Source: G963665085 sp963665085
GTDB lineage: Bacteria; Bacteroidota; Bacteroidia; Bacteroidales; JAAAOM01
Length of the DNA stretch: 64,000 bases
NCBI GenBank assembly: GCA_963665085.2
Contig: CAXXXS010000001.1
Coordinates: forward strand, 4,960,001 to 5,024,000
Direction of reading: 5' to 3'
In this document: one piece after another, positions 1-8,699 of the stretch
How the letters are laid out: every line of letters starts with the position of its first letter
How positions within the stretch are numbered: the first letter of the stretch is position 1
Translations under genes and position numbers: made by a program
Notes under the pieces: generated by a model
What the model saw: only the letters and a program-made list of their open reading frames with translations
Databases searched by the model: none
Told to the model about the DNA's origin: nothing

Positions 1-294
1 ATAAATTTTATAATTGGCTGATTTTTTTATTGGGTAGCCATATCCCAATCCAATATCTAACATGATGTATTCATCGAAGTTAAATAAGCCTGCTGTACCA
101 CTAAATAATAGCTTACCTCTTTCACTATTTTCAAATTCTCCCCGAAATGAAATTTCTATCTCACTTCCTACAACAATAGAAGGAGAAATATTAATGGATT
201 TAAACGTTGAGTCAATCTTTGGTTGTTTATCAGCACCAAACAATATAAACGATGGGGATAATATTAACAATCCTATCAATAGGTATTTGTTCAT
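1..294 (-). CDS. Secreted/outer-membrane protein, 5' part only (runs off window)
   Basis: The first 98 codons of a minus-strand gene that continues past the left edge. It begins with ATG at 294. Residues 1-20 (MNKYLLIGLLILSPSFILFG) are a clear hydrophobic signal peptide. The rest, ending at the window edge in GLGYGYPIKKSANYKIY, alternates polar and aromatic residues as small outer-membrane beta-barrels do. The frame is open to base 1. A plus-strand open frame over the same bases (62-388) is its shadow. The family cannot be named from this fragment. Confidence 0.6.
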   Translation of the reverse strand, partial: MNKYLLIGLLILSPSFILFGADKQPKIDSTFKSINISPSIVVGSEIEISFRGEFENSERGKLLFSGTAGLFNFDEYIMLDIGLGYGYPIKKSANYKIY

Positions 295-638
295 AGATTT
301 TTTAGTTCTTTTTATAGTTCAATCTTTAAAAACACTCAAAAATATTATAAATAAATTAATACCTAAAATCTGCAGTCAAAATTTATAAACTGCTGATTGC
401 GCAGAGGTTTCGCAGAGAAAACTTCACCCAAATGGGTGAAGAAAAATTAACTTTGTTAAACTCGTCCTTTGTCCTCGGTTCGTGCTTATAGGCGTGATTA
501 ACCATTTTATAAAAACACTTGCGGATTTAAGGTGATATTAAAAAACATAACGTTTAAACCCTAATTATCATTTAATTAGTCTTTCGTAACCTGTATATGG
601 TTTTAGCTCCATAATTTCAAATTTTATTTTTTCTGCTG
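295..638. repeat. Intergenic region with a CGCAGAG-type repeat
   Basis: A 344-base stretch without a supportable gene. Bases about 398-434 contain two CGCAGAG motifs followed by AACTTCACC. A related sequence lies inverted at about 57865-57896. I see no promoter I would defend. Confidence 0.35.
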
Positions 639-1199
639 TTAAAGATTAAATCCAATTTTATAGACTATCCCAAGAAACTCTGGGTATATTCCATAATAAT
701 TCGTTCTCAAACCTATTGTTTTCAAACATCTATCTCTTTTCCAACTAATTTCAAAATCCCCATAAAAGCCAAATTGCTTCAACATGTTATTTCCAAATCT
801 TTCTTCTACTAACACCCCATCTTCATATCGACGTAATGAACTATATGTTTCATCCCCAATTTCCAAAGAAGGTCCGGCATTTACAGAAAGTTCAACCTTT
901 CCATTCTTTTTTATTGAATAACTTAATCCTGTCTCCAGAAAAATTCCGGAATGACTTCTGTATCCTTCACTTTCTATTGAACCTAACGATTGAAAAAAAC
1001 TAACTCTTGGATTCAAAGAAAGTCTTTCTGCTATTTCAATTTTAATATCATTTGTAAAAAAAATCCCATAATTACTTACATTATTTTCATTTCCAAAACC
1101 AATACCAACTGAATATAGAATATTATCTGCTTTGTCTTGAGAATAGGAATTAACTAATTGTGTGATACATATTAAAAAAATAATACAAAAACTTTTCAT
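639..1199 (-). CDS. Small outer-membrane beta-barrel-like protein, hypothetical
   Basis: 186 aa with a signal peptide (about residues 1-20, ending near SYSQ). The mature part is a series of short alternating strands with glycine turns (SVGIGFGNE, GIFFTNDIKIE, VELSVNAGPS) and ends in an aromatic-rich strand finishing FNL, which resembles a C-terminal barrel signature. It probably sits in the outer membrane. It lies downstream of the DUF4249 gene in the same direction with a 156-base gap, so it may be the last gene of the sigma-FecR-receptor locus or an independent gene. I cannot assign a named family. Confidence 0.55.
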   Translation of the reverse strand: MKSFCIIFLICITQLVNSYSQDKADNILYSVGIGFGNENNVSNYGIFFTNDIKIEIAERLSLNPRVSFFQSLGSIESEGYRSHSGIFLETGLSYSIKKNGKVELSVNAGPSLEIGDETYSSLRRYEDGVLVEERFGNNMLKQFGFYGDFEISWKRDRCLKTIGLRTNYYGIYPEFLGIVYKIGFNL

Positions 1200-1355
1200 G
1201 TCTTTTTGATTTTGATGTTATAATTTATTTATCATTTTTATAGGCATTTTCAAAAATGCCCCCTCTGTGTTAATGCTTAATTTACCTAAAAGCCCACAAA
1301 AGTAAACTTTTTTAATAAAATCTATTAAGCCTTAAATTTTAGAAATTCTTGTATA

Positions 1356-2288
1356 TTATTTACCTTCCAAACTTAAAAAATCACCCGTTGATATCTCTTT
1401 TGAATTTAAGTCTGAAGCATAAAAATATCCTATTGCCCCACTACTCATGTTCGTTGATAAATTTCCTGACAGAGTTGAAAAAACACTTTCTGTCCAATCC
1501 GTTTCCATAAATTTTTGATACAGATAATTGTAATATCCATCAGAATATGAGACACGCGTAACAACCAATGTATCGTTACTTTCTTTTTCTCCATAATAAA
1601 ATGTTGTATAGTATTCAATATTAGAAAATAGTCCCTGGGCATCGGCAAATTGGTGAGAATAAGCTACTCCGCCTAAATGATATAATATGTTTTCAGATTC
1701 AGAAATATTTCTTTTCACATTCCATCTCCATTGGTTAGCTACTGCGTAACCAAAATGATGTCTTTTTAATTCAAGGACATATTCAACATCATCAGACATA
1801 TAGCTATGATCATAATTAACATAAGGCAATGGTATTTCATTAAACTTAAAGTCAGAAGCCTTAACTACACTATCCATCCCATAATAAAGAACTCCATCAT
1901 AATCAATGTTTAAGGTGTAAACTTCACCAACTACAGCACTGAATTCTTTTTCTGACAGGTAATATGGATTTTCCAGTTCAAGCGAATCTTCATAATAATC
2001 GCTCCAGTACTTAAGAACGGGATTAAAAATAAAAGTATCTGTATTGTGTGTAACATAAACATCAGCAGAAACTATATTTTCTGTATTTGAACCAGAAAAA
2101 TAATCAGAAGGTTTGTACAAAAAAATCCTTTGTTGTGTATTCTGGGTAGTAATTCCCCCTTGAACGAATACCTTAATTTCGTGTTCTGTCCCATCAAAAT
2201 TGAATTCATCCAGGGTATAATAGTCCCAGGTCTCACAAGAATTAAGGACAAAAAGCATCATTATAAAAATATATCTTAAGCGTAACAT
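1356..2288 (-). CDS. DUF4249-family lipoprotein, partner of TonB-dependent receptor
   Basis: 310 aa. The N-terminus is a lipoprotein signal: a hydrophobic stretch ending FVLNSC, with the Cys near residue 18 as the lipidated residue. The mature protein begins with an Ig-like beta region (HEIKVFVQGGIT, then VSADVYVTHN) typical of DUF4249 proteins of Bacteroidota. These are encoded directly after a TonB-dependent receptor and are thought to be its surface partner, as SusD is to SusC. The gene starts 10 bases after the receptor C-terminal fragment ends, so the two were one transcript. Because the receptor is now split by the integrative element, this gene has lost its original promoter. Substrate unknown. 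Confidence 0.75.
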   Translation of the reverse strand: MLRLRYIFIMMLFVLNSCETWDYYTLDEFNFDGTEHEIKVFVQGGITTQNTQQRIFLYKPSDYFSGSNTENIVSADVYVTHNTDTFIFNPVLKYWSDYYEDSLELENPYYLSEKEFSAVVGEVYTLNIDYDGVLYYGMDSVVKASDFKFNEIPLPYVNYDHSYMSDDVEYVLELKRHHFGYAVANQWRWNVKRNISESENILYHLGGVAYSHQFADAQGLFSNIEYYTTFYYGEKESNDTLVVTRVSYSDGYYNYLYQKFMETDWTESVFSTLSGNLSTNMSSGAIGYFYASDLNSKEISTGDFLSLEGK

Positions 2289-2298
2289 ATCTTGATTG

Positions 2299-3237
2299 TT
2301 AAAATTTAAAATTATATGAGATAAAAGGAATTACCCGATACAGGTTGTACACATAAATTTTGTTATCATAACCTGCTGACGTATTAATACCAATAGGATT
2401 CATGCGATTATAAGCATTGTATACCCCGGCAGACCATGTACCCTTAAAGCGTTTATCCTTTTGTTTTGGATAAAGAAAGACTGATAAATCCAAGCGGTGG
2501 TAATCAGGAAAACGACTGCTGTTTCTATCCGTATAGATTGATATTCCATTGTATTCATCATCACCGTTAAACGAAACATTCCCCACTGGTAAGGTAACGG
2601 CAAAGCCGGAATGATACGTCCAGAAAGCACTAACTCCTATACGTTTTGTAGGTTTATAAACCGCTGTAATCCTAAAATCATGCGGGATATCCTGTAACGC
2701 AGGATATTCTTTGCCCTGGTTAATCCCATCAATCGTATACAACACCCGGGAATAAGTATACGACATTTCTAAGTCTAATTTTTCAGAGTTTCTTGATGCT
2801 GTTATACTAAAACCATAGGAAGCTCCCCTTCCCTGACGTATTTGTGATTCAATATAGGGGTAATTCAATAACTGGGCATGATCGATATAGTCGATAATAT
2901 TTTTTGTTTGCTTGAAATAAGCTTCTGCTGAAAATTTAAGTCTACTTCGAGGTTCTGCAAAATAGCCTAAAGAATATATATCAGAATACAGCGGTTTTAT
3001 ATTTACTGTTGCCGGCATCCATGTCTGAATAGAGGTATAAGAAAAAATACTGTTTTGTAAAACCTGAGAGAACTGAGTCCCTCTTGAATATGCTAGTTTT
3101 AAAACATGACTTTTATGTAATTTGATATTCAAACTTATTCGGGGCTCTAACGAAAAATATTGGTTATAAATTCCATTATCATTTGTGTCGATACCTGTAG
3201 CAATATAATCATCATACACATTCCATTCTGTGCCCAC
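2299..3237 (-). pseudogene. TonB-dependent receptor, C-terminal barrel half (cut by the integrative element)
   Basis: 312 codons of the C-terminal outer-membrane barrel of a TonB-dependent receptor. Motifs include YNQYFSLEPRISLN, LAYSRGTQFSQ, DIPHDFRITAVY, PDYHRLDLSVF and a terminal IPFISYNFKF. There is no signal peptide, plug or real start; the apparent start is an internal GTG. The open frame continues upstream to about 3257 and then meets a stop. The N-terminal half with STN, carboxypeptidase-like and plug domains is at 49056-50741 on the same strand, just beyond the other end of the element. Together they give about 870 aa, normal for the DUF4249-linked receptors. Probably not functional unless the element excises. 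Confidence 0.8.
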
Positions 3238-3244
3238 TGTATAT

Positions 3245-3254
3245 ATATGCTTAT
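3245..3254 (+). other. Candidate left attachment core (attL)
   Basis: ATATGCTTAT, identical and in the same orientation to 49058-49067. It lies at the point where similarity to the receptor gene ends. Ten bases in AT-rich DNA could match by chance, so this is a candidate only. Confidence 0.45.
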
Positions 3255-3284
3255 TTTGTATTTAATTGATTAATACTATATTTG
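3255..3284 (+). promoter_or_regulatory. Bacteroidota-type promoter for the integrase genes
   Basis: TTTG at 3255-3258 and TATATTTG at 3277-3284, separated by 18 bases, match the -33 (TTTG) and -7 (TAnnTTTG) boxes of Bacteroidota primary sigma promoters. It lies immediately inside the left end and points at the first integrase, 134 bases downstream, leaving a long leader that contains the TGTAAC motifs. Confidence 0.5.
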
Positions 3285-3289
3285 TAGAG

Positions 3290-3368
3290 GGTTACAGCGT
3301 TTTATAAATCTCATTATTTGTAACAATTTGTATCTATTTTGGGTAATATATGGAACAAATGTGTAACC
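3290..3368. promoter_or_regulatory. Candidate integrase arm-type sites, left end
   Basis: GGTTACA (3290-3296, reverse of TGTAACC), TGTAACA (3319-3325) and TGTAACC (3362-3368) lie between the left end and the first integrase. The same words occur at the right end (48986-49003). Tyrosine integrases with an N-terminal Arm domain bind such repeated sites; the assignment here is inference. Confidence 0.35.
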
Positions 3369-3417
3369 AAAAGGTAATAAAACGAAACAAAATCAGGTAG
3401 TAAAAAAGTAGACTTCT

Positions 3418-4692
3418 ATGAAAAAATATCACAGATTCAAACTAAGAACAGACCGATTAGATGAGAATGGAACTTGTCCTGTAATCATGGTTATTACTAA
3501 AAACAGGAAACGTCAGTTTATCTCATTGAAAATATCGGTTTGTCCTGAGCATTGGGATAGTGATAACGAACGCTTGATTATTTTGGATAACTGTAGCGAC
3601 AAAACAGAAAAAGCAGAAAACCAAAAACGCAAAGAGGTCAATGCCAAAATCGATGATTATTCAAATCGAGCAATGGTAATAGAATATGAGTATGAGAGAG
3701 AAAATAATACCCATTGGACTCCATCTCAATACAAGGAAAAAATAAAAAGACAACCTGCAAAAGGTAAAGTCGAACCTTTTCTGATAGAACATATTCAAAC
3801 TTTGAAAGAAACACACCGATACGGTACTTCAAAAACCTTTTATTGCTTACATCGAAAACTATTGAAATTCGCTCCTGAATTAAGTAATCTAAGTTTTAAT
3901 GATATTGACGTTAATTATGTTGAGCGTTTTAATCAATGGATGGAACAAGATGGTGTAACTTCCAATACCAGAGAGGGACATATTAAAAGACTACGAGCAA
4001 TATATAACAGAGCGATAAAAAACGGACAAGCCTATAAAGAAAACTATCCTTTTGGCAGGGATGGTTTTCAAGTTTATGCTCTTCATCGGGAAACAGAAAA
4101 GAGGTACATGCCTACTGAATTTCTTGAGAAGCTGAAGAATCAAAAATCCGATAATCCTCATGACGAATATTCCCGTCTGTTATTCCTTTTTTCATATTAC
4201 TGCTATGGAATTTCTTTCAAAGATATGGCGGTATTAAAAACCAGCAACATTGTAAAATACAATTCCGGAGAATACATCATCTATAAACGCCTCAAAACAC
4301 AAGAGAAGAAAAGTTCCCCTATAAGCATTAAGATAACAGATAACATTCGGCAAACACTTAAAGCGATTACAGACCATAAAAAAACGATTGAAGATTATTT
4401 ATTGCCAATAGTAACTATGCACAAGGATAATTTTTCAACGCTGTCCAGACATATCGAAATCATACTACGACAACACAACAAAAACCTGCAACGACTGGCC
4501 GATGAGTTTGACATCAAAATGAAACTCACCAGTTATGTAGCAAGGCATACGGCTGCTATGCAATTGCAGGAGAATCATATTCCCGAACATGTAATCTCTC
4601 AAATGTTGGGACATAAAAAACTGGAAACCACCAAAGTTTATCTTGACAGTTTGGATACAAGTGTCATAGATGAAGCGGTTAAGGTTTTGTAA
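3418..4692 (+). CDS. Tyrosine recombinase/integrase, Arm-domain type, first of tandem pair
   Basis: 424 aa. Order: N-terminal Arm DNA-binding domain (about 1-90; KYHRFKLRTDR, RQFISLKISVCPEHWD), SAM-like core-binding domain (about 105-215), then the catalytic domain. Visible catalytic parts are a box-II YVARHTAAMQLQ, GHKKLETTKVYLDSL with the Tyr nucleophile near residue 410, and a strand lysine in IIYKRLKTQ. The position of the first catalytic Arg reads YCYGISFKDMA without an Arg; loss of this Arg is known for IntDOT of CTnDOT. It would catalyse integration and excision of the element. A second, similar integrase starts 27 bases downstream. Confidence 0.9.
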   Translation: MKKYHRFKLRTDRLDENGTCPVIMVITKNRKRQFISLKISVCPEHWDSDNERLIILDNCSDKTEKAENQKRKEVNAKIDDYSNRAMVIEYEYERENNTHWTPSQYKEKIKRQPAKGKVEPFLIEHIQTLKETHRYGTSKTFYCLHRKLLKFAPELSNLSFNDIDVNYVERFNQWMEQDGVTSNTREGHIKRLRAIYNRAIKNGQAYKENYPFGRDGFQVYALHRETEKRYMPTEFLEKLKNQKSDNPHDEYSRLLFLFSYYCYGISFKDMAVLKTSNIVKYNSGEYIIYKRLKTQEKKSSPISIKITDNIRQTLKAITDHKKTIEDYLLPIVTMHKDNFSTLSRHIEIILRQHNKNLQRLADEFDIKMKLTSYVARHTAAMQLQENHIPEHVISQMLGHKKLETTKVYLDSLDTSVIDEAVKVL

Positions 4693-4719
4693 AGTATTCA
4701 TCATTAATATCCAAAGAAA

Positions 4720-5997
4720 ATGAGCAAAAGATACCATAGATTCAAATTACGCACCGATAGACAACTACAAAACGGAGAATATGCCATTATGATGGTTGTT
4801 ACCAAATATGGTAAACGTCAGTTTATTTCTTTAAATATTTCAAGTACTGAAGAATTTTGGGATGAACACCAGGAACGTCTTGTAGTATATAAAGGATTAA
4901 GAATAGCAGAAAAGCGTGAAGCTAATGAGAAGCGCATAAAAGAAAATGCTCTTTTGGAACGCTATAACCAACGTGCCTTGGATATTATTTATGAATATGA
5001 AAAAGAGCATATAGACTGGACTCTGAAACAATTTAAGGATAGCTTTCTTAATCGTATTGTACAAGGAAAAGTAAAACCCTTTCTTGAAAATTTTATAAAG
5101 ACGATGCTTGATACAAGACACATCGGCACTGCAAAGAGTTATGAAAAGACCCTTCGGGTTTGGCAACAATTTGATAAAAAACTGCATGACAGGCTTTTTG
5201 TTGAAGTTGATTTGGCTTATGTGAATGATTTTAACAACTGGCTTATTAAAAGAGGATGCGGAGGTAATACACGTTTTGGTTACTTGAAATCAGTGAAAGC
5301 CATCTTTGTAAGAGCTATTCGTGATGGTGCAGCGACAAAAACTAATTTTCCATTTGAAAATAACCTTTTTAATGTTTCAGAATTAAAAGAGGAAACCATC
5401 AAACGATACCTTCCAACAGAATACTTACAAAAGCTAAAAGACACACCCTCTCAAGTCCCGCAACAGGAATTTGCAAGGCAGTTGTTCTTGTTTTCATATT
5501 ACACCTATGGTATGTCATACATTGATTTGGCTAACCTGAAACAATCAAATGTGGTTTATCTGGAGAAAGGTACTTACATCGTTTATCGTCGTCAGAAAAC
5601 CCGTAACACCAGAAATTCAAAACCAATCAGTATTCGCATTACACCTGAGATTGAAGGAACAATGCAAGCTATGATTCAATATCGTGAGCCTATTGGAGAC
5701 TATCTACTCCCGGTTGTCACTAAAGAAAAACCGACTCCGCTTGAGCATTATAATCATATTGGAATGCTCCAACGATGGTATAACGAATATTTAAAAAAGC
5801 TGGCAACAGAATTAGAAATAGATTTTCATTTGACTGGTTATGTATCCCGTCATACAATGGCTATGCAGTTACAAGAAAACAATGTGCCTGAAAATGTCAT
5901 TTCACAGGTTATGGGGCACAAAAAACTGGAAACTACCAAGGTGTACCTTGATAGTTTAAAAACAGATGTTATAGACAAAGCAGCGGAAGTATTATAA
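4720..5997 (+). CDS. Tyrosine recombinase/integrase, Arm-domain type, second of tandem pair
   Basis: 425 aa, a clear paralogue of the preceding gene with the same domain order: Arm domain (RYHRFKLRTDR, RQFISLNISSTEEFWDE), SAM-like domain, catalytic domain with VSRHTMAMQLQE and GHKKLETTKVYLDSL. The first catalytic Arg region again lacks Arg (YTYGMSYIDLA). ATG at 4720 follows the first integrase stop by 27 bases, and the gene's TAA overlaps the start of the next gene by one base (TAATG at 5995-5999), so the three are probably translationally coupled. Paired divergent recombinases may act as a hetero-complex with different roles in integration and excision; that is inference. Confidence 0.9.
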   Translation: MSKRYHRFKLRTDRQLQNGEYAIMMVVTKYGKRQFISLNISSTEEFWDEHQERLVVYKGLRIAEKREANEKRIKENALLERYNQRALDIIYEYEKEHIDWTLKQFKDSFLNRIVQGKVKPFLENFIKTMLDTRHIGTAKSYEKTLRVWQQFDKKLHDRLFVEVDLAYVNDFNNWLIKRGCGGNTRFGYLKSVKAIFVRAIRDGAATKTNFPFENNLFNVSELKEETIKRYLPTEYLQKLKDTPSQVPQQEFARQLFLFSYYTYGMSYIDLANLKQSNVVYLEKGTYIVYRRQKTRNTRNSKPISIRITPEIEGTMQAMIQYREPIGDYLLPVVTKEKPTPLEHYNHIGMLQRWYNEYLKKLATELEIDFHLTGYVSRHTMAMQLQENNVPENVISQVMGHKKLETTKVYLDSLKTDVIDKAAEVL

Positions 5998-7268
5998 TGA
6001 AAACAAAAATGGCAGAAAGAGCAGTATATATTAAATCAGACGGATTTAAACCAAAAACATTTATCGATATACCAGAAGAAGCGCATTTCGATATTCTACA
6101 TGATAACGGATTTCTGAAAGCTACAATTGAAGATGAAGAACGGGAAAGCGATTGGCAGAAGATATTTTTTGATGTAAACAAGACTATCGGCCAGTGTGAT
6201 TTTGGTTACACAACATGTAACCTTACGGAAAAAGACGTTTCAGAAGAGATTCTGAAAACCATGCAAAATATTGGTAATACAGTCATTTTCACCTATCTAA
6301 ATATTGACAAAAAGGATTGGTTACACAGGATAACAGAATATATGGTTTACATGGAACGCAGTATTGCATCCATTTCAGGAACCGTAATCTACTGGAAGAC
6401 CCTGATAGGCTTTTTTGAGCAAGATGGTGTCGTTAGCCCCAAAAGCAAACAACTGCTTCAATTTATTCTTAGAAAGAACGATATTATATCCTGCCATAAC
6501 TACTTTGATGAAGTTCTCAGCTTTTCTGACATCTTTCCTTTTAAACCCCTGGGAATTGAAAAAATTCATATCCATGATATTGCTTCAGTATTGGAACTCT
6601 ATCCCCAAGGTAAACTGAACAGGTATATATCAGCCCATTTTACGAAGATTCCTAAAGAACTTTCACGAGAAAAGATAAAAGAGTTATTGCACACTCATTT
6701 AGAAACTGCCTTATGTGAATTTAGCACCGAAGACCTATGGAGAAAAGGGGATTCAGATTCTATTATGGAGTTTCTGACCGAATGTGCCATCCAGGAGAAT
6801 AAAAACGAAGAGCAAGAACTTTTACATCCTTATAAACACGAATACACTTCAATAATAAAACAATGGTTAGGTTCTCAAAAAAAGCTGATAAAGAATCTAA
6901 ACGATATACAGCAGATGAATCTGAACCTTTCAAAAACCACAGAGGAGCTAACAAAGGAGCCTGAAATACCAAAGTATGATGCAAAATACTATGCTTTGTA
7001 TATTCGTATCCAGGAACAGGCAGGACGAGAAATTCCATTTGTGAAAAATGATTACGACAGGTTTCCCAAGGCTAAAATTGAAGCTTTTGCCAAAAATCGT
7101 TTTCCGGGAATTAGCACACTACAATTCTATAATCATTACCGTGATTTGGAAGATATGGGCAATAAAGTAAAAATAGCCAGAAGCTACCCAAACTTAAAAG
7201 AAATTGTAGCTGACATAGCTAAAAATGATGCTGATGTACTGTTTCATTTGAAGGGTTTTCCTGATTAG
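5997..7268 (+). CDS. Unknown protein coupled to the tandem integrases
   Basis: 423 aa, starting at ATG 5997 in one-base overlap with the integrase stop; an in-frame Met at codon 5 is an alternative start. I do not recognise a family. It is largely alpha-helical, with no signal peptide or membrane segment. The middle contains a helix-rich region (about 190-260), and a more basic C-terminal part (about 335-423; KNDYDRFPKAKIEAF, LQFYNHYRDLEDMG) could bind DNA or the integrases. Tight coupling to the two recombinases suggests an accessory role in integration or excision, not shown directly. Confidence 0.7.
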   Translation: MKTKMAERAVYIKSDGFKPKTFIDIPEEAHFDILHDNGFLKATIEDEERESDWQKIFFDVNKTIGQCDFGYTTCNLTEKDVSEEILKTMQNIGNTVIFTYLNIDKKDWLHRITEYMVYMERSIASISGTVIYWKTLIGFFEQDGVVSPKSKQLLQFILRKNDIISCHNYFDEVLSFSDIFPFKPLGIEKIHIHDIASVLELYPQGKLNRYISAHFTKIPKELSREKIKELLHTHLETALCEFSTEDLWRKGDSDSIMEFLTECAIQENKNEEQELLHPYKHEYTSIIKQWLGSQKKLIKNLNDIQQMNLNLSKTTEELTKEPEIPKYDAKYYALYIRIQEQAGREIPFVKNDYDRFPKAKIEAFAKNRFPGISTLQFYNHYRDLEDMGNKVKIARSYPNLKEIVADIAKNDADVLFHLKGFPD

Positions 7269-7431
7269 CCTAATTAGGGTTAAAATTTTCTCATTCATAT
7301 TTAGATAGTTACAAAGAGTTAGCCTAACTCAAAACTAACCGGGCTTTCATCATCTAATCTTTGCATTGATTAATCGAATAAAATTTAATGCAAACAGGTA
7401 ATCAATTGGTATTGCCATAAAATTCAGATGT

Positions 7432-7773
7432 ATGAAACTAATCGTTATAGAACAAACTGAGCTTTCTGAAATTATTGAAAACACTGTACGCAGAGTGATT
7501 TCTGCAACAAGCCCTAAACCCATTGCCAAAGCAAAAAGCGACACGCTTTCCATTGAAGACCTGGTTGACTTGACCGGGTATAAGAAAAATACCTTATACA
7601 GGTTAGTTCACGACCGCAAAATTCCGTTTCGCAAGCCCATGCATGGCGGTCGCAAACTTGTATTTATCCGCACCGAAATCGAGGACTGGATGAAAGGCCG
7701 AAAACCTCAAAGTACCGATGAATATATCGGTCAAATGGAAGAAGAACTATTCCTTAAACACAGAAGGAAATAA
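7432..7773 (+). CDS. Helix-turn-helix (excisionase-like) DNA-binding protein
   Basis: 113 aa, ATG at 7432. Residues about 40-90 form a MerR/excisionase-type winged helix: LSIEDLVDLTGYKKNTLYRL, then HDRKIPFRKPMHGGRKLVF and a terminal EIEDWMKGRK. This layout (HTH_17) is typical of recombination-directionality or regulatory proteins of Bacteroidota integrative elements. The N-terminal 35 residues are an extension that may dimerise. It follows the integrase trio after 163 bases, in the position where excisionases usually lie. Role as excisionase or repressor is inferred. Confidence 0.8.
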   Translation: MKLIVIEQTELSEIIENTVRRVISATSPKPIAKAKSDTLSIEDLVDLTGYKKNTLYRLVHDRKIPFRKPMHGGRKLVFIRTEIEDWMKGRKPQSTDEYIGQMEEELFLKHRRK

Positions 7774-7842
7774 TCACTTCACGCAATTATAAAGGCTTTC
7801 AGAAAAGCCATCACATATTTATTAATCTAAAATTTTAAAAGA

Positions 7843-8079
7843 ATGAAATCAAGAACATTTAATGTTCCGGCAGATTCCAGTGTTGATTTTGCCGAGCTAT
7901 TGGAAGAGTATGGATTGGAAGGATTCATTACCGGAAGAAATAATGATAATGAACTCCTTGTTAGAGTGGAATATGACCCGCAGGAAGACAGCGAAGCAAT
8001 CCTGGAGATAATGGAACAACTGGAAGACCTTGATGAAGAGGACGAAGACGATGAAGAAGAGGACGATGATGATGAATAA
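7843..8079 (+). CDS. Small acidic protein
   Basis: 78 aa. The first 60 residues form a compact alpha/beta unit (RTFNVPADSSVDFAELLEEY, LLVRVEYDP). The last 18 residues are almost all Asp/Glu. The upstream sequence (TTTTAAAAGAATG) resembles the leader of the HU gene at 12888. The following gene (8146-8358) is a diverged paralogue of the folded part. The function is unknown; acidic tails of this kind occur in DNA mimics and histone-binding proteins, but nothing here proves either. Confidence 0.65.
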   Translation: MKSRTFNVPADSSVDFAELLEEYGLEGFITGRNNDNELLVRVEYDPQEDSEAILEIMEQLEDLDEEDEDDEEEDDDDE

Positions 8080-8145
8080 GGTAACCCTTAACTATGGGTG
8101 TTAATGCCCATAGTTACCCGTTTGGGGTTTAAACGATTTACAAAA

Positions 8146-8358
8146 ATGAAAGAGAAAATATTTTTCGTCCCAATAAATGAAATAGCTCGTTTTGCTGAAT
8201 CAGCTTCTGAAAGTAGACTCAGAGCTGTCGTTTGTGGTACCACTTTTAAGGAAGTTGCATTTAGTGTAAAATACAACCCTGTAAAAGAAAAGCTGGCTAT
8301 TATTGAGTTGGAATCAACTTTAAACAAAGGCTACTGGGTAGAGCCTAATGATGAGTAA
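8146..8358 (+). CDS. Small protein, diverged paralogue of the preceding acidic protein
   Basis: 70 aa, taking ATG at 8146 (MKEKIFFVPINE) rather than an upstream Met at 8098, because the paralogue starts at the equivalent place (MKSRTFNVPAD). Shared features are the first strand, a helix, and a V-YNP/V-YDP strand before a final helix. It lacks the acidic tail. Unknown function, in the same orientation as the replication and recombination genes. Confidence 0.55.
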   Translation: MKEKIFFVPINEIARFAESASESRLRAVVCGTTFKEVAFSVKYNPVKEKLAIIELESTLNKGYWVEPNDE

Positions 8359-8699
8359 GGTAATAGTTCGCAAAGGATAACTGTTAAAAGGAAATCATAG
8401 CTGCTTAATACCGGACAAATGCTTTTGTGTTGCTCATTATTTACTGCAAGTATCAAGGCTGTACGTTCAAATCAATTTCATTATAAGAGACTTATAAAAT
8501 AATTGGTTAATAGTAAGTGTTGAGTTCACAGATAATAGTTGCAACATAAGCCCGAATAGCGAAAAAGTAAGTCATGATTGCTCTAAGTTGGTATTAATAG
8601 CAAACACATAGTTTTTTGTTGGTCTGAGTTTCTGAAAATAAGAAGTCCAGTAGCTTTTTATACACAAAAGAATTAATTCTTCACTAAAAAATCACAACA
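8359..8699. other. Intergenic region, no gene seen
   Basis: 341 bases with stops in all frames at short distance and no obvious hairpin or repeat. It may carry the promoter of the coiled-coil/primase operon, but I cannot point to a convincing TAnnTTTG box. Confidence 0.3.

Noticed and set aside
62..388. Plus-strand 108-codon frame at the left edge
   Set aside because: It is the shadow of a minus-strand gene with a good signal peptide that runs off the edge (1-294).
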